Shown: positions 7,901-17,007, counted from the first letter of the stretch. The stretch: 48,463 bases of DNA from an uncultured Saprospiraceae bacterium (GCA_937950315.1 CALFDU010000050.1:1-48463); one strand, 5' to 3'. Notes: generated from the sequence alone by a model not told the origin. Made by a program: numbers and translations.

Positions 7901-8926
7901 GTGAGCGTTTCATCTACCGCGACAATAAGGGAATTTATCTCCATTTTTAGGACCAAAGCTTTGATTATAAGTCTTTTACTGATTTTGTGTTTTCAGCTTA
8001 ATGGACAAGTTGAAAAACAAGCCTTTTTTGCACCTGCAGATAGCCTCAACAAGCCCAGATTCTATACTGCCTTGGCTTTTACAGCCACTTCGTACACAGC
8101 AACAAGCATTGGATTGTATCAAACTTGGTACAAACAGTTTGATCAATCAAAATTTCATGGTTTTGATGATTGGAATGAATGGCAGAACATGGACAAGTTT
8201 GGGCATGCGTTTACTGCCTATAACCTAAGTAATGTGGGTTATCAAGGAGCAAGATGGACTGGAATGAGTAAAAAAAATGCTCTATTATTTGCTGGCATAG
8301 GAAGTACAGTGATTCAATCAACCATAGAAATCATGGATGGTTTTTCAACCAAATGGGGATTTTCTACTGGTGATGTTGCTTTCAACACGCTTGGTACTGC
8401 CATTTTTGTTGCGCAAGAAGCATTTTGGGATGAGCAGAAAATAAGAATTAAGATATCTTCTAGCAGCATTGACTATCCAACTGAAAATCTGATTGGCAGT
8501 TTGGGAGGTAGTTCTAGTCTTCGATCGCGTGTCGACCAACTATATGGTAAGTCAGGACTTGAGCGCTTTTTGAAAGATTATAATGCGCAGACTATTTGGG
8601 CTTCCGCAAATATTTACTCCCTTCTTCCGAGAGCAGGCATACCCAAGTGGTTAAATCTTGCTTTGGGATATAGCGGCGAAAATATGTTTGGAGGGTTTGA
8701 GAATGTTTGGGTTGAAAATGGAGAGACATTTGGGCTTGACCCTAATACTTATCCAAGGTATCATCAATTCATACTCTCTTTCGATGCAGATTTGAATAGA
8801 ATTAAAACTAAAAATCACTTTGTGAATATGCTCCTTGCGATCACAAATGGGTACAAGTTGCCATCACCAGCCATTGAATATAATAGTTTGGGAGAGTGGA
8901 GATTTCATCTGCTATTCAGGACATAA
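7901..8926 (+). CDS. DUF2279 (YfiM-type) envelope protein
   Basis: 341 residues. The start is GTG at 7901: an upstream in-frame ATG at 7877 is closed by TAA, so GTG is the first usable start. Residues about 18-36 form a hydrophobic signal segment ending NGQ. The core holds the DUF2279 signatures DKFGHAFTAY (about residues 106-115) and GFSTGDVAFNTLGT. Family members are predicted periplasmic or outer-membrane-associated proteins of unknown function. The C-terminus predicts beta-strands (RYHQFILSFDADL, WRFHLLFRT). Divergent from the porP-like gene; it converges with the DUF3109 gene only 20 bp away. Confidence 0.85.
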   Translation: MSVSSTATIREFISIFRTKALIISLLLILCFQLNGQVEKQAFFAPADSLNKPRFYTALAFTATSYTATSIGLYQTWYKQFDQSKFHGFDDWNEWQNMDKFGHAFTAYNLSNVGYQGARWTGMSKKNALLFAGIGSTVIQSTIEIMDGFSTKWGFSTGDVAFNTLGTAIFVAQEAFWDEQKIRIKISSSSIDYPTENLIGSLGGSSSLRSRVDQLYGKSGLERFLKDYNAQTIWASANIYSLLPRAGIPKWLNLALGYSGENMFGGFENVWVENGETFGLDPNTYPRYHQFILSFDADLNRIKTKNHFVNMLLAITNGYKLPSPAIEYNSLGEWRFHLLFRT

Positions 8927-8946
8927 TTTATCTCAAAAATGGAGGA

Positions 8947-9528
8947 TTATTTGGTATCTAGATAGGATGCGGCGTGATCAAGTTCTTCATAAAATGCTTC
9001 TCCATATTTACGTACAAGAGCATCTTTACAGAATTTATACATCGGCATTTTTTTCTCTTTACCAAGGGTGCAAGCTGGATTACAAATATCCCATCGATCG
9101 TAGTTCAGCGCTTCAAAACCAGTATGTGTATTTTTTTCAACACGTATTGGATATAGGTGACAAGAAATAGGCTTATTGTATTCAATTGTTCCATTTTTAT
9201 GAGCGCGTTCAATGGCACAATAGGAAATACCATCTCTTTCTTTTTTAAGAAAAACACATTTACCATCTGGCATCACATTTGCGCCAAGCGTCTTATTCTC
9301 TTTAAACTCGGCTACCGCACCATGCTTCTCGACAAAATTAACCGATTCTTGATCCATCAACTGTAAAATGGCTTGATCTGGCTCCTTCAATAGATCGACT
9401 TCAACGTCATCTAGTGGAGCGCCATAATCACCTTCCCAGCAGCAGGCACCTAGACAAGCATTTAGGTTACAATGGAAGTATTCCTTAACAACTTCATCAG
9501 AAACAAGTATCTCATCAATTAAAATCAT
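8947..9528 (-). CDS. DUF3109 family cysteine-rich protein
   Basis: 193 residues, typical for DUF3109. The N-terminal cluster FHCNLNACLGACCWEGDYGAPL (given as Cys20, Cys25, Cys29, Cys30) and later cysteines in GKCVF, SYCAIE, ISCHLYP and DICNPAC suggest metal or iron-sulfur binding, related in layout to YkgJ-type zinc/iron-chelating proteins. It is cytoplasmic, with no signal peptide. Function is not established for the family. It is divergent from citrate synthase across a 200-bp region. Confidence 0.88.
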   Translation of the reverse strand: MILIDEILVSDEVVKEYFHCNLNACLGACCWEGDYGAPLDDVEVDLLKEPDQAILQLMDQESVNFVEKHGAVAEFKENKTLGANVMPDGKCVFLKKERDGISYCAIERAHKNGTIEYNKPISCHLYPIRVEKNTHTGFEALNYDRWDICNPACTLGKEKKMPMYKFCKDALVRKYGEAFYEELDHAASYLDTK

Positions 9529-9607
9529 ATGCTTTAGAACTTTTCTTCGATTCTGGGTTTTATATAATTACAAGATACTAGTATATCTGACTTACAATTG
9601 TCTTCCA

Positions 9608-9633
9608 TTGTTAGAATTAAAATTGTAATTTTG
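9608..9633 (+). promoter_or_regulatory. Candidate promoter of citrate synthase-gcvH operon
   Basis: TAATTTTG at 9626-9633 matches the Bacteroidota -7 box TAnnTTTG exactly. The nearest TTG (9608-9610) gives a 15-nt spacer and the next one upstream (9598-9600) gives 25; both miss the usual 17-23 range. The predicted start of transcription would be about 90 nt before the gltA ATG. Confidence 0.35.
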
Positions 9634-9728
9634 GACGTACAACAAAAAAGGGTCATCTATACGTCATTAACGAAATGTATTTTTCCTTTCTTCATTAACA
9701 AAACAGATAAATATTTAGAAGTAAATCC

Positions 9729-11030
9729 ATGGACGAATTAAAAAAGAAATTTCACGAGAAGTCTTCAAAGCTTAGGAAAGATATGCGAGCTTTTATTAAG
9801 AAAAATGGAGCTAAGAAGGTTGATGAGGTTGTTGCTGGGCAGGTGTTTGGCGGAATGAGAGGCGTAAAGAGTATGATCTGGGAGACATCATCGTTGGATG
9901 CGAAAGTAGGAATCAGATTCAGAGGAAAATCAATCCCTGAACTCCAAAAAATATTGCCGCGTGTAAAGGGAGGAACTGAGCCAATGCCAGAAGGTTTATT
10001 TTGGTTGATGCTGGTTGATGAAGTGCCTACAAAAAAGCAGGCAGATTGGCTTTCAAACGAATGGAAAAAGAGATCTAAAATACCCGATCACACCTATAGT
10101 GTATTAACTACACTTTCTCCAGATACCCATCCTATGACACAATTGATTATAGGAATTAGTTCGATGCAGGTTGATAGTGTATTCGCGAAGCGTTATGCGG
10201 AAGGGATGAACAAGGCAGACTATTGGGATGCCACGTATGAAGATTCAATGAATCTTATCGCACGTCTACCACACTTGGCTGCATTTATTTACAGAAGATC
10301 TTACCATAAGAATGTTCATATTGAATCTGATGATTCTTTGGATTGGGCTGGAAACTTTGCTCACATGTTGGGGATCAAAGGAGCGGATTTCAAATCATTG
10401 ATGAGATTGTATTTGACAATTCATGCGGATCATGAAGGAGGAAATGCATCGGCACACACCTCACACTTGGTGAACTCTACATTAGCGGATGTGTATTTAT
10501 CGTTTGCAGGAGGGATGTGTTCACTTGCAGGACCATTGCATGGGCTTGCCAATCAGGAGGTGATCAAGTGGATCATGGAAATGACCAAAGAGCTTAATAC
10601 TACAAAACCTACCAAAGAGCAGGTTCAACAATACATCAAAGACACTTTGGCCAAAGGAAAAGTTATTCCAGGATATGGGCATGCGGTTTTAAGGCAGCCG
10701 GATCCAAGATTTACGGCTCAACGAGTATTTGCTGAGAAACATATTAAAGGAGATGATTTTGTCAACATTGTATGGCAATTGTTTGAAACTGTGCCAGATA
10801 TTTTGGCGGGATTGGGAAAAGTGAAAAACCCATGGCCGAATGTTGATGCTCACTCAGGAGCAATTTTGGTTCATTATGGCATGAAAGAATATAGTTATTA
10901 CACGGTTTTATTTGCAGTTTCAAGAGCATTGGGTATACTTGCTGCTTCTTGCTGGTCAAGAGCACTAGGTCTTCCATTAGAAAGACCAAAATCTGTGACT
11001 TGGGATTGGTTGAGAAAGGCTGCTAAATAA
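9729..11030 (+). CDS. gltA: Citrate synthase, mitochondrial/eukaryotic-like type I
   Basis: 433 residues. It condenses acetyl-CoA and oxaloacetate to citrate in the TCA cycle. The sequence resembles the mitochondrial enzyme rather than the E. coli hexameric type: FGGMRGVKSMIWETSSLD, GIRFRGKSIPE and PMPEGLFWLML near the N-terminus. The catalytic triad is intact: His271 in GPLHGLANQE, His318 in GYGHAVLRQPD and Asp373 in NVDAHSGA, at nearly the same numbering as the pig heart residues His274, His320, Asp375. ATG at 9729 gives the expected N-terminus without a targeting peptide. gcvH follows 24 nt downstream on the same strand. Confidence 0.96.
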   Translation: MDELKKKFHEKSSKLRKDMRAFIKKNGAKKVDEVVAGQVFGGMRGVKSMIWETSSLDAKVGIRFRGKSIPELQKILPRVKGGTEPMPEGLFWLMLVDEVPTKKQADWLSNEWKKRSKIPDHTYSVLTTLSPDTHPMTQLIIGISSMQVDSVFAKRYAEGMNKADYWDATYEDSMNLIARLPHLAAFIYRRSYHKNVHIESDDSLDWAGNFAHMLGIKGADFKSLMRLYLTIHADHEGGNASAHTSHLVNSTLADVYLSFAGGMCSLAGPLHGLANQEVIKWIMEMTKELNTTKPTKEQVQQYIKDTLAKGKVIPGYGHAVLRQPDPRFTAQRVFAEKHIKGDDFVNIVWQLFETVPDILAGLGKVKNPWPNVDAHSGAILVHYGMKEYSYYTVLFAVSRALGILAASCWSRALGLPLERPKSVTWDWLRKAAK

Positions 11031-11054
11031 CTATAACTTAAAACTCTACTTTAA

Positions 11055-11444
11055 ATGAATACGCCAGAAAATCTAAAGTACACCAAGGAGCACGAATGGG
11101 TGCGAATCGAAGGTGAATTTGCATACATAGGTATTACAGATTTCGCTCAAGGCGAACTAGGTGAAATCGTATATGTTGAAGTTGAAACGGTAGGTGAAAC
11201 GATTGAAAGAGATGAAGTTTTTGGGACTGTTGAAGCTGTAAAGACTACGTCAGATTTATTTATGCCACTCACGGGTGAAGTTGTTGAATTTAACAATAAA
11301 TTGGATGAGAATGATGGTGACCAACCAGACTTGATCAACTCAGATCCATATGGAGATGGATGGATTGTTAAGATCAAGATGACGGATTCGGGGCAAGTTG
11401 CAGACTTGCTAGAAGCTGGGGCTTATGGTGAATTGGTGGGATAA
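11055..11444 (+). CDS. gcvH: Glycine cleavage system H protein
   Basis: 129 residues, full length. It carries the lipoyl arm that shuttles the aminomethyl group between P, T and L proteins. The lipoylation site is Lys63 in [24 protein letters not shown] near the N-terminus and GDGWIVKI near the end are family hallmarks. Cotranscription with citrate synthase (24-nt gap, shared terminator) links glycine/one-carbon and TCA metabolism. No other gcv genes are in the window. Confidence 0.97.
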   Translation: MNTPENLKYTKEHEWVRIEGEFAYIGITDFAQGELGEIVYVEVETVGETIERDEVFGTVEAVKTTSDLFMPLTGEVVEFNNKLDENDGDQPDLINSDPYGDGWIVKIKMTDSGQVADLLEAGAYGELVG

Positions 11445-11522
11445 AAGTCTGAAACTGATTCAATACTTAGATTGATTAAATACTTCTTGAGGACTGTATT
11501 TAGGAAGTGTTGTATGATAAAT

Positions 11523-11560
11523 AAAAAAGAGCTTACCGTGAGGTAGGCTCTTTTTGTTTT
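11523..11560 (+). terminator. Intrinsic terminator of the gltA-gcvH operon
   Basis: GAGCTTACC (11529-11537), GTGA loop, GGTAGGCTC (11542-11550), a 9-bp stem with one G-U pair, preceded by six As and followed by TTTTTGTTTT. Confidence 0.9.
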
Positions 11561-11730
11561 ATGAGCATAATCTTGGGTTACCCCAACGCGAAGAAAAAAT
11601 TGGAAACATGTAGTTATAAATGATGAATTGCGATAAATAGCAATAGAATTGGCTGGGGACTTTGTGGAAATTGAATGGTGGAATGTACTTGTAGATGTAA
11701 ACTCTAAATAAAAATTTAAAATCTTCAATT

Positions 11731-12018
11731 ATGCTATTCAATTTTCCACTTCAAACGGTTGATGTTAAGCCATCTCCTTTATCTACTATTATACAATTTT
11801 GTAAAAGCTATAAGACTTATCTATTCCTTGGAATTATAGGTGTTGGGTTATTGCTTATGGGTCATATCCATGCTGCAATTGTCTTAACAATGGTTGGAGG
11901 ACTTTCCTTCTTGATTTATGATGTCTTGCTAGAAATGCCAAATCTGGATTTTACTTCTGTAAATGTTGATTTTGATTTACAGGATGTGATTGATGATTTG
12001 GAACAAGGATTTGCATAG
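11731..12018 (+). CDS. Small membrane protein of unknown function
   Basis: 95 residues. Residues about 29-68 are strongly hydrophobic (YLFLGIIGVGLLLMGH...IHAAIVLTMVGGLSFLIY), enough for two short membrane helices, flanked by an N-terminal polar stretch and an acidic tail (DFDLQDVIDDLEQGF). I do not recognise a family. The acidic C-terminus and in-frame ATG make it look coding, but it is short and stands alone between a terminator and a 394-bp gap. Confidence 0.55.
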   Translation: MLFNFPLQTVDVKPSPLSTIIQFCKSYKTYLFLGIIGVGLLLMGHIHAAIVLTMVGGLSFLIYDVLLEMPNLDFTSVNVDFDLQDVIDDLEQGFA

Positions 12019-12179
12019 GAGCGCTCTTTACTAGCTGCCAATCTTTAGGCATGTTACTTTCATTTTACTTTGCTGCGACGAAGGACCTTGAGTAATTTGT
12101 ATCATTTTGCAATAGATGGGCAATATAAAAAAGAGGCTGAATGACTTTATTTATTGTTTTTTCAAGTTTTTTCAGTGGT

Positions 12180-12222
12180 GATGCACCAAAAGAACAAGAA
12201 GGTGCATCTAAGTATTAGATGC
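12180..12222 (+). promoter_or_regulatory. Overlapping alternative hairpins
   Basis: GATGCACC (12180-12187) pairs with GGTGCATC (12201-12208), an 8-bp stem. GCATCTA (12204-12210) pairs with TAGATGC (12216-12222), a 7-bp stem. Both use GCATC at 12204-12208, so only one can form. It lies upstream of the predicted tonB promoter, so it is not obviously in the tonB leader. Confidence 0.4.
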
Positions 12223-12354
12223 GAGTTGTCGAAGGATGATTTGTTTTTAAGAGCAGAGGGAATGTCGTGAAGAATGAATGGATTTATAGAAAATCAATCA
12301 GTTATATATCGTTGATTTCTTTAAGCTGTACTTTTTTACTAGATTTCTTTGGAT

Positions 12355-12389
12355 TTGGGATGTAAGCCCGTTAGAATTTGATATTTTTG
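12355..12389 (+). promoter_or_regulatory. Candidate promoter of the TonB-family gene
   Basis: TATTTTTG (12382-12389) is an exact TAnnTTTG box; TTTGG with TTG at 12355-12357 could serve as the -33 box with a 24-nt spacer, one longer than usual. The predicted transcript start, about 12395, leaves a leader of ~60 nt to the ATG at 12455. Confidence 0.45.
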
Positions 12390-12454
12390 GAAAGCTCAGT
12401 TGAGAGATTGGGTTGAGAGAAATAGTATTATTAATTAAGATACAAACAGTATTT

Positions 12455-13366
12455 ATGAGTGATTTTGCCTTACAAGGATCTCATGTTGCAATCGCGATGA
12501 TTTTGCTACTTGTTGCTGTTATTGGTTTTATCGTATTGTATAAAAACAAACTACGTAATACCAATGGTGAGCAGTTAAGGGACAAATATGCGGATGGAAC
12601 TGCTGGATCTACTTTATCTACTAGAAATAAGTATCCAGAAGTAAATGTATTCAAGCTATCTCAGCCTATATGGTTGTTTGGTTTGGTATCAGCGTTGTTG
12701 ATGACAATATTTGCTTTTAGTTGGACTGCTTATGATGAAAGAGTAGAAATTCCAGAAGGTGCTTTAGATTATGAAGAAGAAATTGAAATTGAACCACCAC
12801 GTACGGCTAAGCCGCCGCCACCACCACCGCCGCCGCCGCCACCGATCATTGAAGAGGTGCCTGAAGAGGAAATAGAGGAGGAAGATGAGCCTGTTTTTGA
12901 AGATCAGACTTTGGATGAAGATACTGAGATTGCAGAACCAGAGCCAGTAGTGGAGGAAGCTCCTCCGCCGCCGCCGCCACCACCACCACCGCCGCCAGCG
13001 GAGGAGGAAATCTTTAAAGTGGTAGAGCAGATGCCTAGATTCCCTGGATGTGAAGATTCTGGAGGAACGAAAGAAGAAATTGCTAAATGTGCAGAAGATA
13101 AAATGCTTCAGTTCATCTACAAAAACCTAAAGTATCCTGCAATCGCAAGAGAAAACGGAGTAGATGGAATGTGTGTACTACAGTTTGTAGTAGATAAAAG
13201 TGGAAATGTAACTGATGCGAAGATTGTAAGAGATATCGGAGCAGGATGCGGAGACGCTGCCATGAAAGTAGTTAATCAAATGCCTCAATGGGTTCCAGGA
13301 AAACAAAGAGGAAGGGCTGTAAAAGTACTTTATACGCTACCAGTAAGATTTAAATTGGAGGGTTAA
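12455..13366 (+). CDS. TonB-family energy transducer with two poly-proline tracts
   Basis: 303 residues from ATG 12455. A TTG at 12413 would add 14 residues; ATG is preferred because it starts just before the first helix. Two membrane segments (about residues 10-29 and 72-91) flank a basic/polar loop; many TonB proteins have only one. The periplasmic part carries an 11-Pro run, an acidic stretch and a 12-Pro run, then a TonB C-terminal domain (about 205-303) with YPAIARENGVDGMCVLQFVVDKSGNV and a conserved VRFKL end. Its role would be to pass proton-motive-force energy from ExbB/ExbD to outer-membrane receptors. No exbBD genes are nearby; a terminator follows. Confidence 0.88.
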   Translation: MSDFALQGSHVAIAMILLLVAVIGFIVLYKNKLRNTNGEQLRDKYADGTAGSTLSTRNKYPEVNVFKLSQPIWLFGLVSALLMTIFAFSWTAYDERVEIPEGALDYEEEIEIEPPRTAKPPPPPPPPPPPIIEEVPEEEIEEEDEPVFEDQTLDEDTEIAEPEPVVEEAPPPPPPPPPPPPAEEEIFKVVEQMPRFPGCEDSGGTKEEIAKCAEDKMLQFIYKNLKYPAIARENGVDGMCVLQFVVDKSGNVTDAKIVRDIGAGCGDAAMKVVNQMPQWVPGKQRGRAVKVLYTLPVRFKLEG

Positions 13367-13387
13367 TCAACTCCTAACAAAATATAT

Positions 13388-13423
13388 AAAAGAGGCTGTT
13401 TTTTGAAAACAGCCTCTTTTTTT
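13388..13423 (+). terminator. Intrinsic terminator after the TonB-family gene
   Basis: AAAAGAGGCTGTTTT and AAAACAGCCTCTTTTTTT form a long A/T-flanked stem with GAGGCTG/CAGCCTC core (13392-13398 / 13410-13416) and a short loop. Confidence 0.92.
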
Positions 13424-13499
13424 ATGCCTAGTACTGTTTCTAATGGTCATTCCTATTGATTTTAGGCAGATTTTATGAGCAAAGACAGTATGAAGCCCT

Positions 13500-13507
13500 T
13501 AACTTTG
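13500..13507 (+). promoter_or_regulatory. Candidate -7 box for the TPR-to-M50 operon
   Basis: TAACTTTG matches TAnnTTTG exactly, 60 nt before the ATG at 13568. No TTG occurs at a suitable -33 distance, so the call is tentative. Confidence 0.3.
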
Positions 13508-13567
13508 TCGTTATTATAATGCCGGCCTTTTGAGTTATTCAAGAATACTTTACAGAAGAAACAATAC

Positions 13568-15376
13568 ATGAAATATATATTTAGCTTATTACTCGTATTT
13601 GGTATTACCATTCAGCTTATAGGGCAAGACACCAAATTGGCTTCAGAATATTATAATTCTGGTGAGTATGAAAAGGCAGCTCAAGTCTATATAAAGCTAT
13701 TTGAAAAGTCTCAATATAAAAACGATTATTACTTTCAGCAATTTATCAATGCTTTGATAGCGGCTGAGGATTATGATAAGGCCGAGGATGAAATCAAAAG
13801 TCAGTTAAAGCGAACGCCAAATAATGTTCAATTGTATGTTACATATGGTAACTTATATGAAAGAATGTTTGAAGAAGACAAAGCAAAAAAGCAATATCGT
13901 AAAGCGATAGAAAGTCTTCCGGCAGATCGCGTCATCATTTCAAAACTGGGAAATGCATTTTTAAGATTGACCAAATATGATGAGGCTATTGAGACTTATC
14001 AGAAAGGGGCCAAGTTGATGAAGGATGAAAATATTTACGCTTACAACATGGCTGAAATTTATCGTCGTAAAGGGGATAAAAAACCAATGATCACCCAGTA
14101 CTTGTTGGCGGCAGACAATAATAAAAATTTGCTGACAAGCTTAAAAACAAATTTTCAAAGAACATTAAAAGGAGAAGAAGATTACGCAGAACTAAAGACT
14201 CAATTGTTTGCTAAAGTTCAAGATAATCCAGACAATGTTGCTTATCAAGAATTGCTTCAATGGGTATATATTCAAAACGAGGATTACAATAAGGCATTTG
14301 CGATTGCGAGATCACTTGATCTTCAAGGAGAGGAAAATGGAACAAGAATCATGAGTATTGCTCAAGTCGCAAAGAATGCTGGGGCTTATGATGTTGCAGT
14401 AAAAGCCTACAATTACATAACAGAAGAAAAGGGGCCAAACAACACTTACTATTTTCAAGCTAAGAATGATTTATTGTCTTCAATAAGAAATAGTATAACA
14501 CAGAACTACAATTATACTTTGGCTGATTTGGACTCGCTTGATAATGCGTATAATGTATTTCTTGATGAATTTGGGATAAATACTAAGACTGCTTATATCG
14601 CAAAGCAGTATGGAGATTTCTTGGCGCTATACAAAAACGATCTTCCGAAGGCAACGGCTGTGCTTCAAGATTTACTTGATCGTGGCGGACTGAACCCTTA
14701 TGTTTCAGCCAATGCTAAACTTAGTCTAGGTGATTATCTTTTGATGGGGGGAGATGTATGGGAATCTACCCTACTCTACTCACAGGTGGATAAGGAATTT
14801 AAGGAGGAGTACTTGGGAGAGCAAGCAAGATTTAAAAATGCCATGTTGTCTTATTACAATGGAGATTTTGAGTGGGCACAGGCGCAATTTGATATATTAA
14901 AATCAGCTACTTCGAGATTGATTTCCAACGATGCGATCGATAGATCTGTAAGTATTATGGACAATTTGAACCTTGATACTACAGCAGTTCCATTACAAAT
15001 GTTTGCGAAAGCGGAATTATTACATTTCCAGAACAAGTATGATGATTCATTCAGCACATTGGATTCAATCGTAGACATGTTTCCGAATCATGGTTTGTTG
15101 GATGACATTTTGTATGTAAAAGCGCAGTTGTACTTGAAGCTTAAGCAATATGAAGAGGCGGAAGAGGCATACAAAGAAATCATAGAAACGTATCCTGAAG
15201 AAATAAGGGCTGACAATGCTATCTATGAACTAGCGGAATTGTATCAATTGATCCTCGACAGGCCGGAGGAAGCAGAGAAGTTGTATGAAAAATTATTTTT
15301 AGATTACTCAAATAGTACCTTTGCCGTAGAATCAAGAAAACGGTATCGTATCCTACGTGGAGACGATATACAATAG
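13568..15376 (+). CDS. Exported tetratricopeptide-repeat protein
   Basis: 602 residues. Signal peptide about 1-20 (ending QLIGQ), then TPR helices through most of the protein: N-terminal set about 22-180 (ASEYYNSGEYEKAAQVYIKLFE, given as about residues 24-45) and a C-terminal BamD/YbgF-like set about 495-590 (KLKQYEEAEEAYKEIIETYP). It is likely a periplasmic scaffold. It heads a tight same-strand cluster: DUF4286 starts 2 nt after its stop. Confidence 0.85.
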   Translation: MKYIFSLLLVFGITIQLIGQDTKLASEYYNSGEYEKAAQVYIKLFEKSQYKNDYYFQQFINALIAAEDYDKAEDEIKSQLKRTPNNVQLYVTYGNLYERMFEEDKAKKQYRKAIESLPADRVIISKLGNAFLRLTKYDEAIETYQKGAKLMKDENIYAYNMAEIYRRKGDKKPMITQYLLAADNNKNLLTSLKTNFQRTLKGEEDYAELKTQLFAKVQDNPDNVAYQELLQWVYIQNEDYNKAFAIARSLDLQGEENGTRIMSIAQVAKNAGAYDVAVKAYNYITEEKGPNNTYYFQAKNDLLSSIRNSITQNYNYTLADLDSLDNAYNVFLDEFGINTKTAYIAKQYGDFLALYKNDLPKATAVLQDLLDRGGLNPYVSANAKLSLGDYLLMGGDVWESTLLYSQVDKEFKEEYLGEQARFKNAMLSYYNGDFEWAQAQFDILKSATSRLISNDAIDRSVSIMDNLNLDTTAVPLQMFAKAELLHFQNKYDDSFSTLDSIVDMFPNHGLLDDILYVKAQLYLKLKQYEEAEEAYKEIIETYPEEIRADNAIYELAELYQLILDRPEEAEKLYEKLFLDYSNSTFAVESRKRYRILRGDDIQ

Positions 15377-15378
15377 AC

Positions 15379-15714
15379 ATGAGCGAATCAAAAATACTTT
15401 ATAACGTTACTATCCAAGTTGAAACTCAGGTCACTGAAGAATGGCTTCAGTGGATGAAAAATAAACATATTCCTGATGTTATGGCAACTGGGATGTTTGA
15501 AAGTTATCAAATCAATAGGGTAATAAAAGATGAAGAGGGAGGCATAACGTATGCAGTTCAGTATGTATGTCAAGATATGAAAACGCTTCATCAATATCAG
15601 ATTAAATATGCTCAGAAGTTACAGGCAGAGCACACCCAGAGGTACCAAGGAAAGTTTGTGGCTTTCAGGACTCTAATGGAAATTCTAGACCAAGGTCACA
15701 CAGAACAAGGTTAA
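15379..15714 (+). CDS. DUF4286 family protein
   Basis: 111 residues. ILYNVTIQVETQVTEEWLQW, HIPDVMATGMFESYQINRV and HQRYQGKFVAFRTLME-like C-terminus fit DUF4286, a small ferredoxin-like (dimeric alpha/beta barrel) fold of unknown function. It starts 2 nt after the TPR gene's stop and is followed after 12 nt by the MFS transporter, so translation is probably coupled. Confidence 0.85.
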   Translation: MSESKILYNVTIQVETQVTEEWLQWMKNKHIPDVMATGMFESYQINRVIKDEEGGITYAVQYVCQDMKTLHQYQIKYAQKLQAEHTQRYQGKFVAFRTLMEILDQGHTEQG

Positions 15715-15726
15715 TTTAAATCACAC

Positions 15727-16995
15727 TTGAAAAACAAACGTGCACTCATATTATTATTGATTGCAAACATCATTTCTGGTATAGCCCAAGGAATAAGTAT
15801 GTTGGCAATTCCCTGGTTTTTTGCTAGAGAGGGTCAACTTGATGTGTTTATTTGGTTTTTCATCGCGACAAATTTGATTGGATTATTTTGGGTTCCATAT
15901 GCCGGAAGTCTCATAGATAAGTATAGTCGAAAAAATGTATTTCTATTCACCAATTTGATTTCGGGTATAATCTTAGGAACCGTTTGTTTTGTTGGATTCA
16001 GGCAGGGTGACTTAGGACTAAATATGGTAGCTGTAGTATTCATTCTCACTTTTATGAATTATAGTATCCACTATCCAAATCTTTATGCCTTTGTTCAAGA
16101 GATTACAGACCAGAAGTACTATGGAAAGATCACATCGATTTTAGAGATTCAAGGGCAGGCTACCAATATTGTTGCGGGGGCATTTGCAGTATTGTTATTG
16201 GAAGGAAGTAAGGATGGGAGTATAGAAATATTGGGTTTCAAATTGAATATTTTTGAGGTCTTTGAGTCTTGGAAAATACATGAGATATTTTTGATAGATT
16301 GCTTGACTTACTTTACTGCATTTGGGGTTATTTCTATGATCACGTTTGTGGCTATTGGTGAGCGAAAAGAAGAATCAGCAGGATTGCTAGATCGATTGAA
16401 GACGGGTTTGGTCTTTCTCAATAAAAATAGGACTACGTTCTTATTTGGGGTAGTTAGTTACTTTATTTTTGTGACCGTATTGATAGAAGGATTTTACTTA
16501 GGAGCAGCCTATGTTAGTAAACATCTTGAGGCAGCAGGGGATGTATATGCCAGTTCGGATATTGCTTATGCGTTTGGGGCTATGATTAGCGGCATTTTTA
16601 TAAGAACCGTATTTAGGCGAATTAATATACCATTGGGCATAATCATTCTGTCTTTGATAACCTCGGGCCTATTTTTTGTGTTATATATGACGAATTCTCA
16701 AACCATCTTCTATTATATGTTGTTTGTTTTGGGAGTAACGAATGCTGGGTCAAGGATTATGAGGATAACTTACTTATTTAACAATATTCCAAACCAAGTA
16801 TTTGGGAGGGCGGCAAGCATCTTTAACATTTGTAATATTATGATAAGGATCAGTTTGCTGCTATTATTTTCAATGGCCTTTTTTGATCAAGGTAATAATG
16901 TAATTTATGCAGTTCTGACATTATCTGTATTTTTGCTTTCGACGGTGATCATCTTGGCCCTGAATTATAAAAAGTTTGACTTAAACATATACTAG
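15727..16995 (+). CDS. MFS transporter
   Basis: 422 residues with about 11-12 membrane helices from residue 6 onward. The cytoplasmic loop after TM2 reads GSLIDKYSRKNVFL, the MFS motif-A position. The start is TTG at 15727 (KNKRALILL follows directly); no ATG lies between the upstream stop and the first helix. The substrate is unknown. Weak-family members of this shape include multidrug and lysophospholipid exporters. Operon position between DUF4286 and an acyl-CoA dehydrogenase hints at lipid- or acyl-related cargo, which is only inference. Confidence 0.9.
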   Translation: MKNKRALILLLIANIISGIAQGISMLAIPWFFAREGQLDVFIWFFIATNLIGLFWVPYAGSLIDKYSRKNVFLFTNLISGIILGTVCFVGFRQGDLGLNMVAVVFILTFMNYSIHYPNLYAFVQEITDQKYYGKITSILEIQGQATNIVAGAFAVLLLEGSKDGSIEILGFKLNIFEVFESWKIHEIFLIDCLTYFTAFGVISMITFVAIGERKEESAGLLDRLKTGLVFLNKNRTTFLFGVVSYFIFVTVLIEGFYLGAAYVSKHLEAAGDVYASSDIAYAFGAMISGIFIRTVFRRINIPLGIIILSLITSGLFFVLYMTNSQTIFYYMLFVLGVTNAGSRIMRITYLFNNIPNQVFGRAASIFNICNIMIRISLLLLFSMAFFDQGNNVIYAVLTLSVFLLSTVIILALNYKKFDLNIY

Positions 16996-17007
16996 AATAT
17001 ATACCAA

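Larger units (their letters stand above)
12019..12412. other. Gene-free region between the small membrane protein and tonB
   Basis: No convincing gene. It contains an 8-bp GAGCGCTC palindrome (12020-12027), a pair of mutually exclusive hairpins (12180-12222) and a candidate tonB promoter (12355-12389). A 29-codon ATG frame at 12181-12270 is too short to call. Confidence 0.5.

Noticed and set aside
11423-11728. Minus-strand frame of ~100 codons downstream of gcvH
   Set aside because: It runs through the gltA-gcvH terminator hairpin and the gcvH stop, has no family resemblance, and lacks coding-like composition.
12181-12270. 29-codon ATG frame upstream of tonB
   Set aside because: Basic, short and without recognised motif or clear promoter; also covered by the hairpin pair. 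Not enough to call a gene.
12413-12454. TTG start extending the TonB-family protein by 14 residues
   Set aside because: The ATG at 12455 sits directly before the first membrane helix and lies at a better distance from the predicted promoter; the extension is unlike TonB N-termini. It cannot be excluded.
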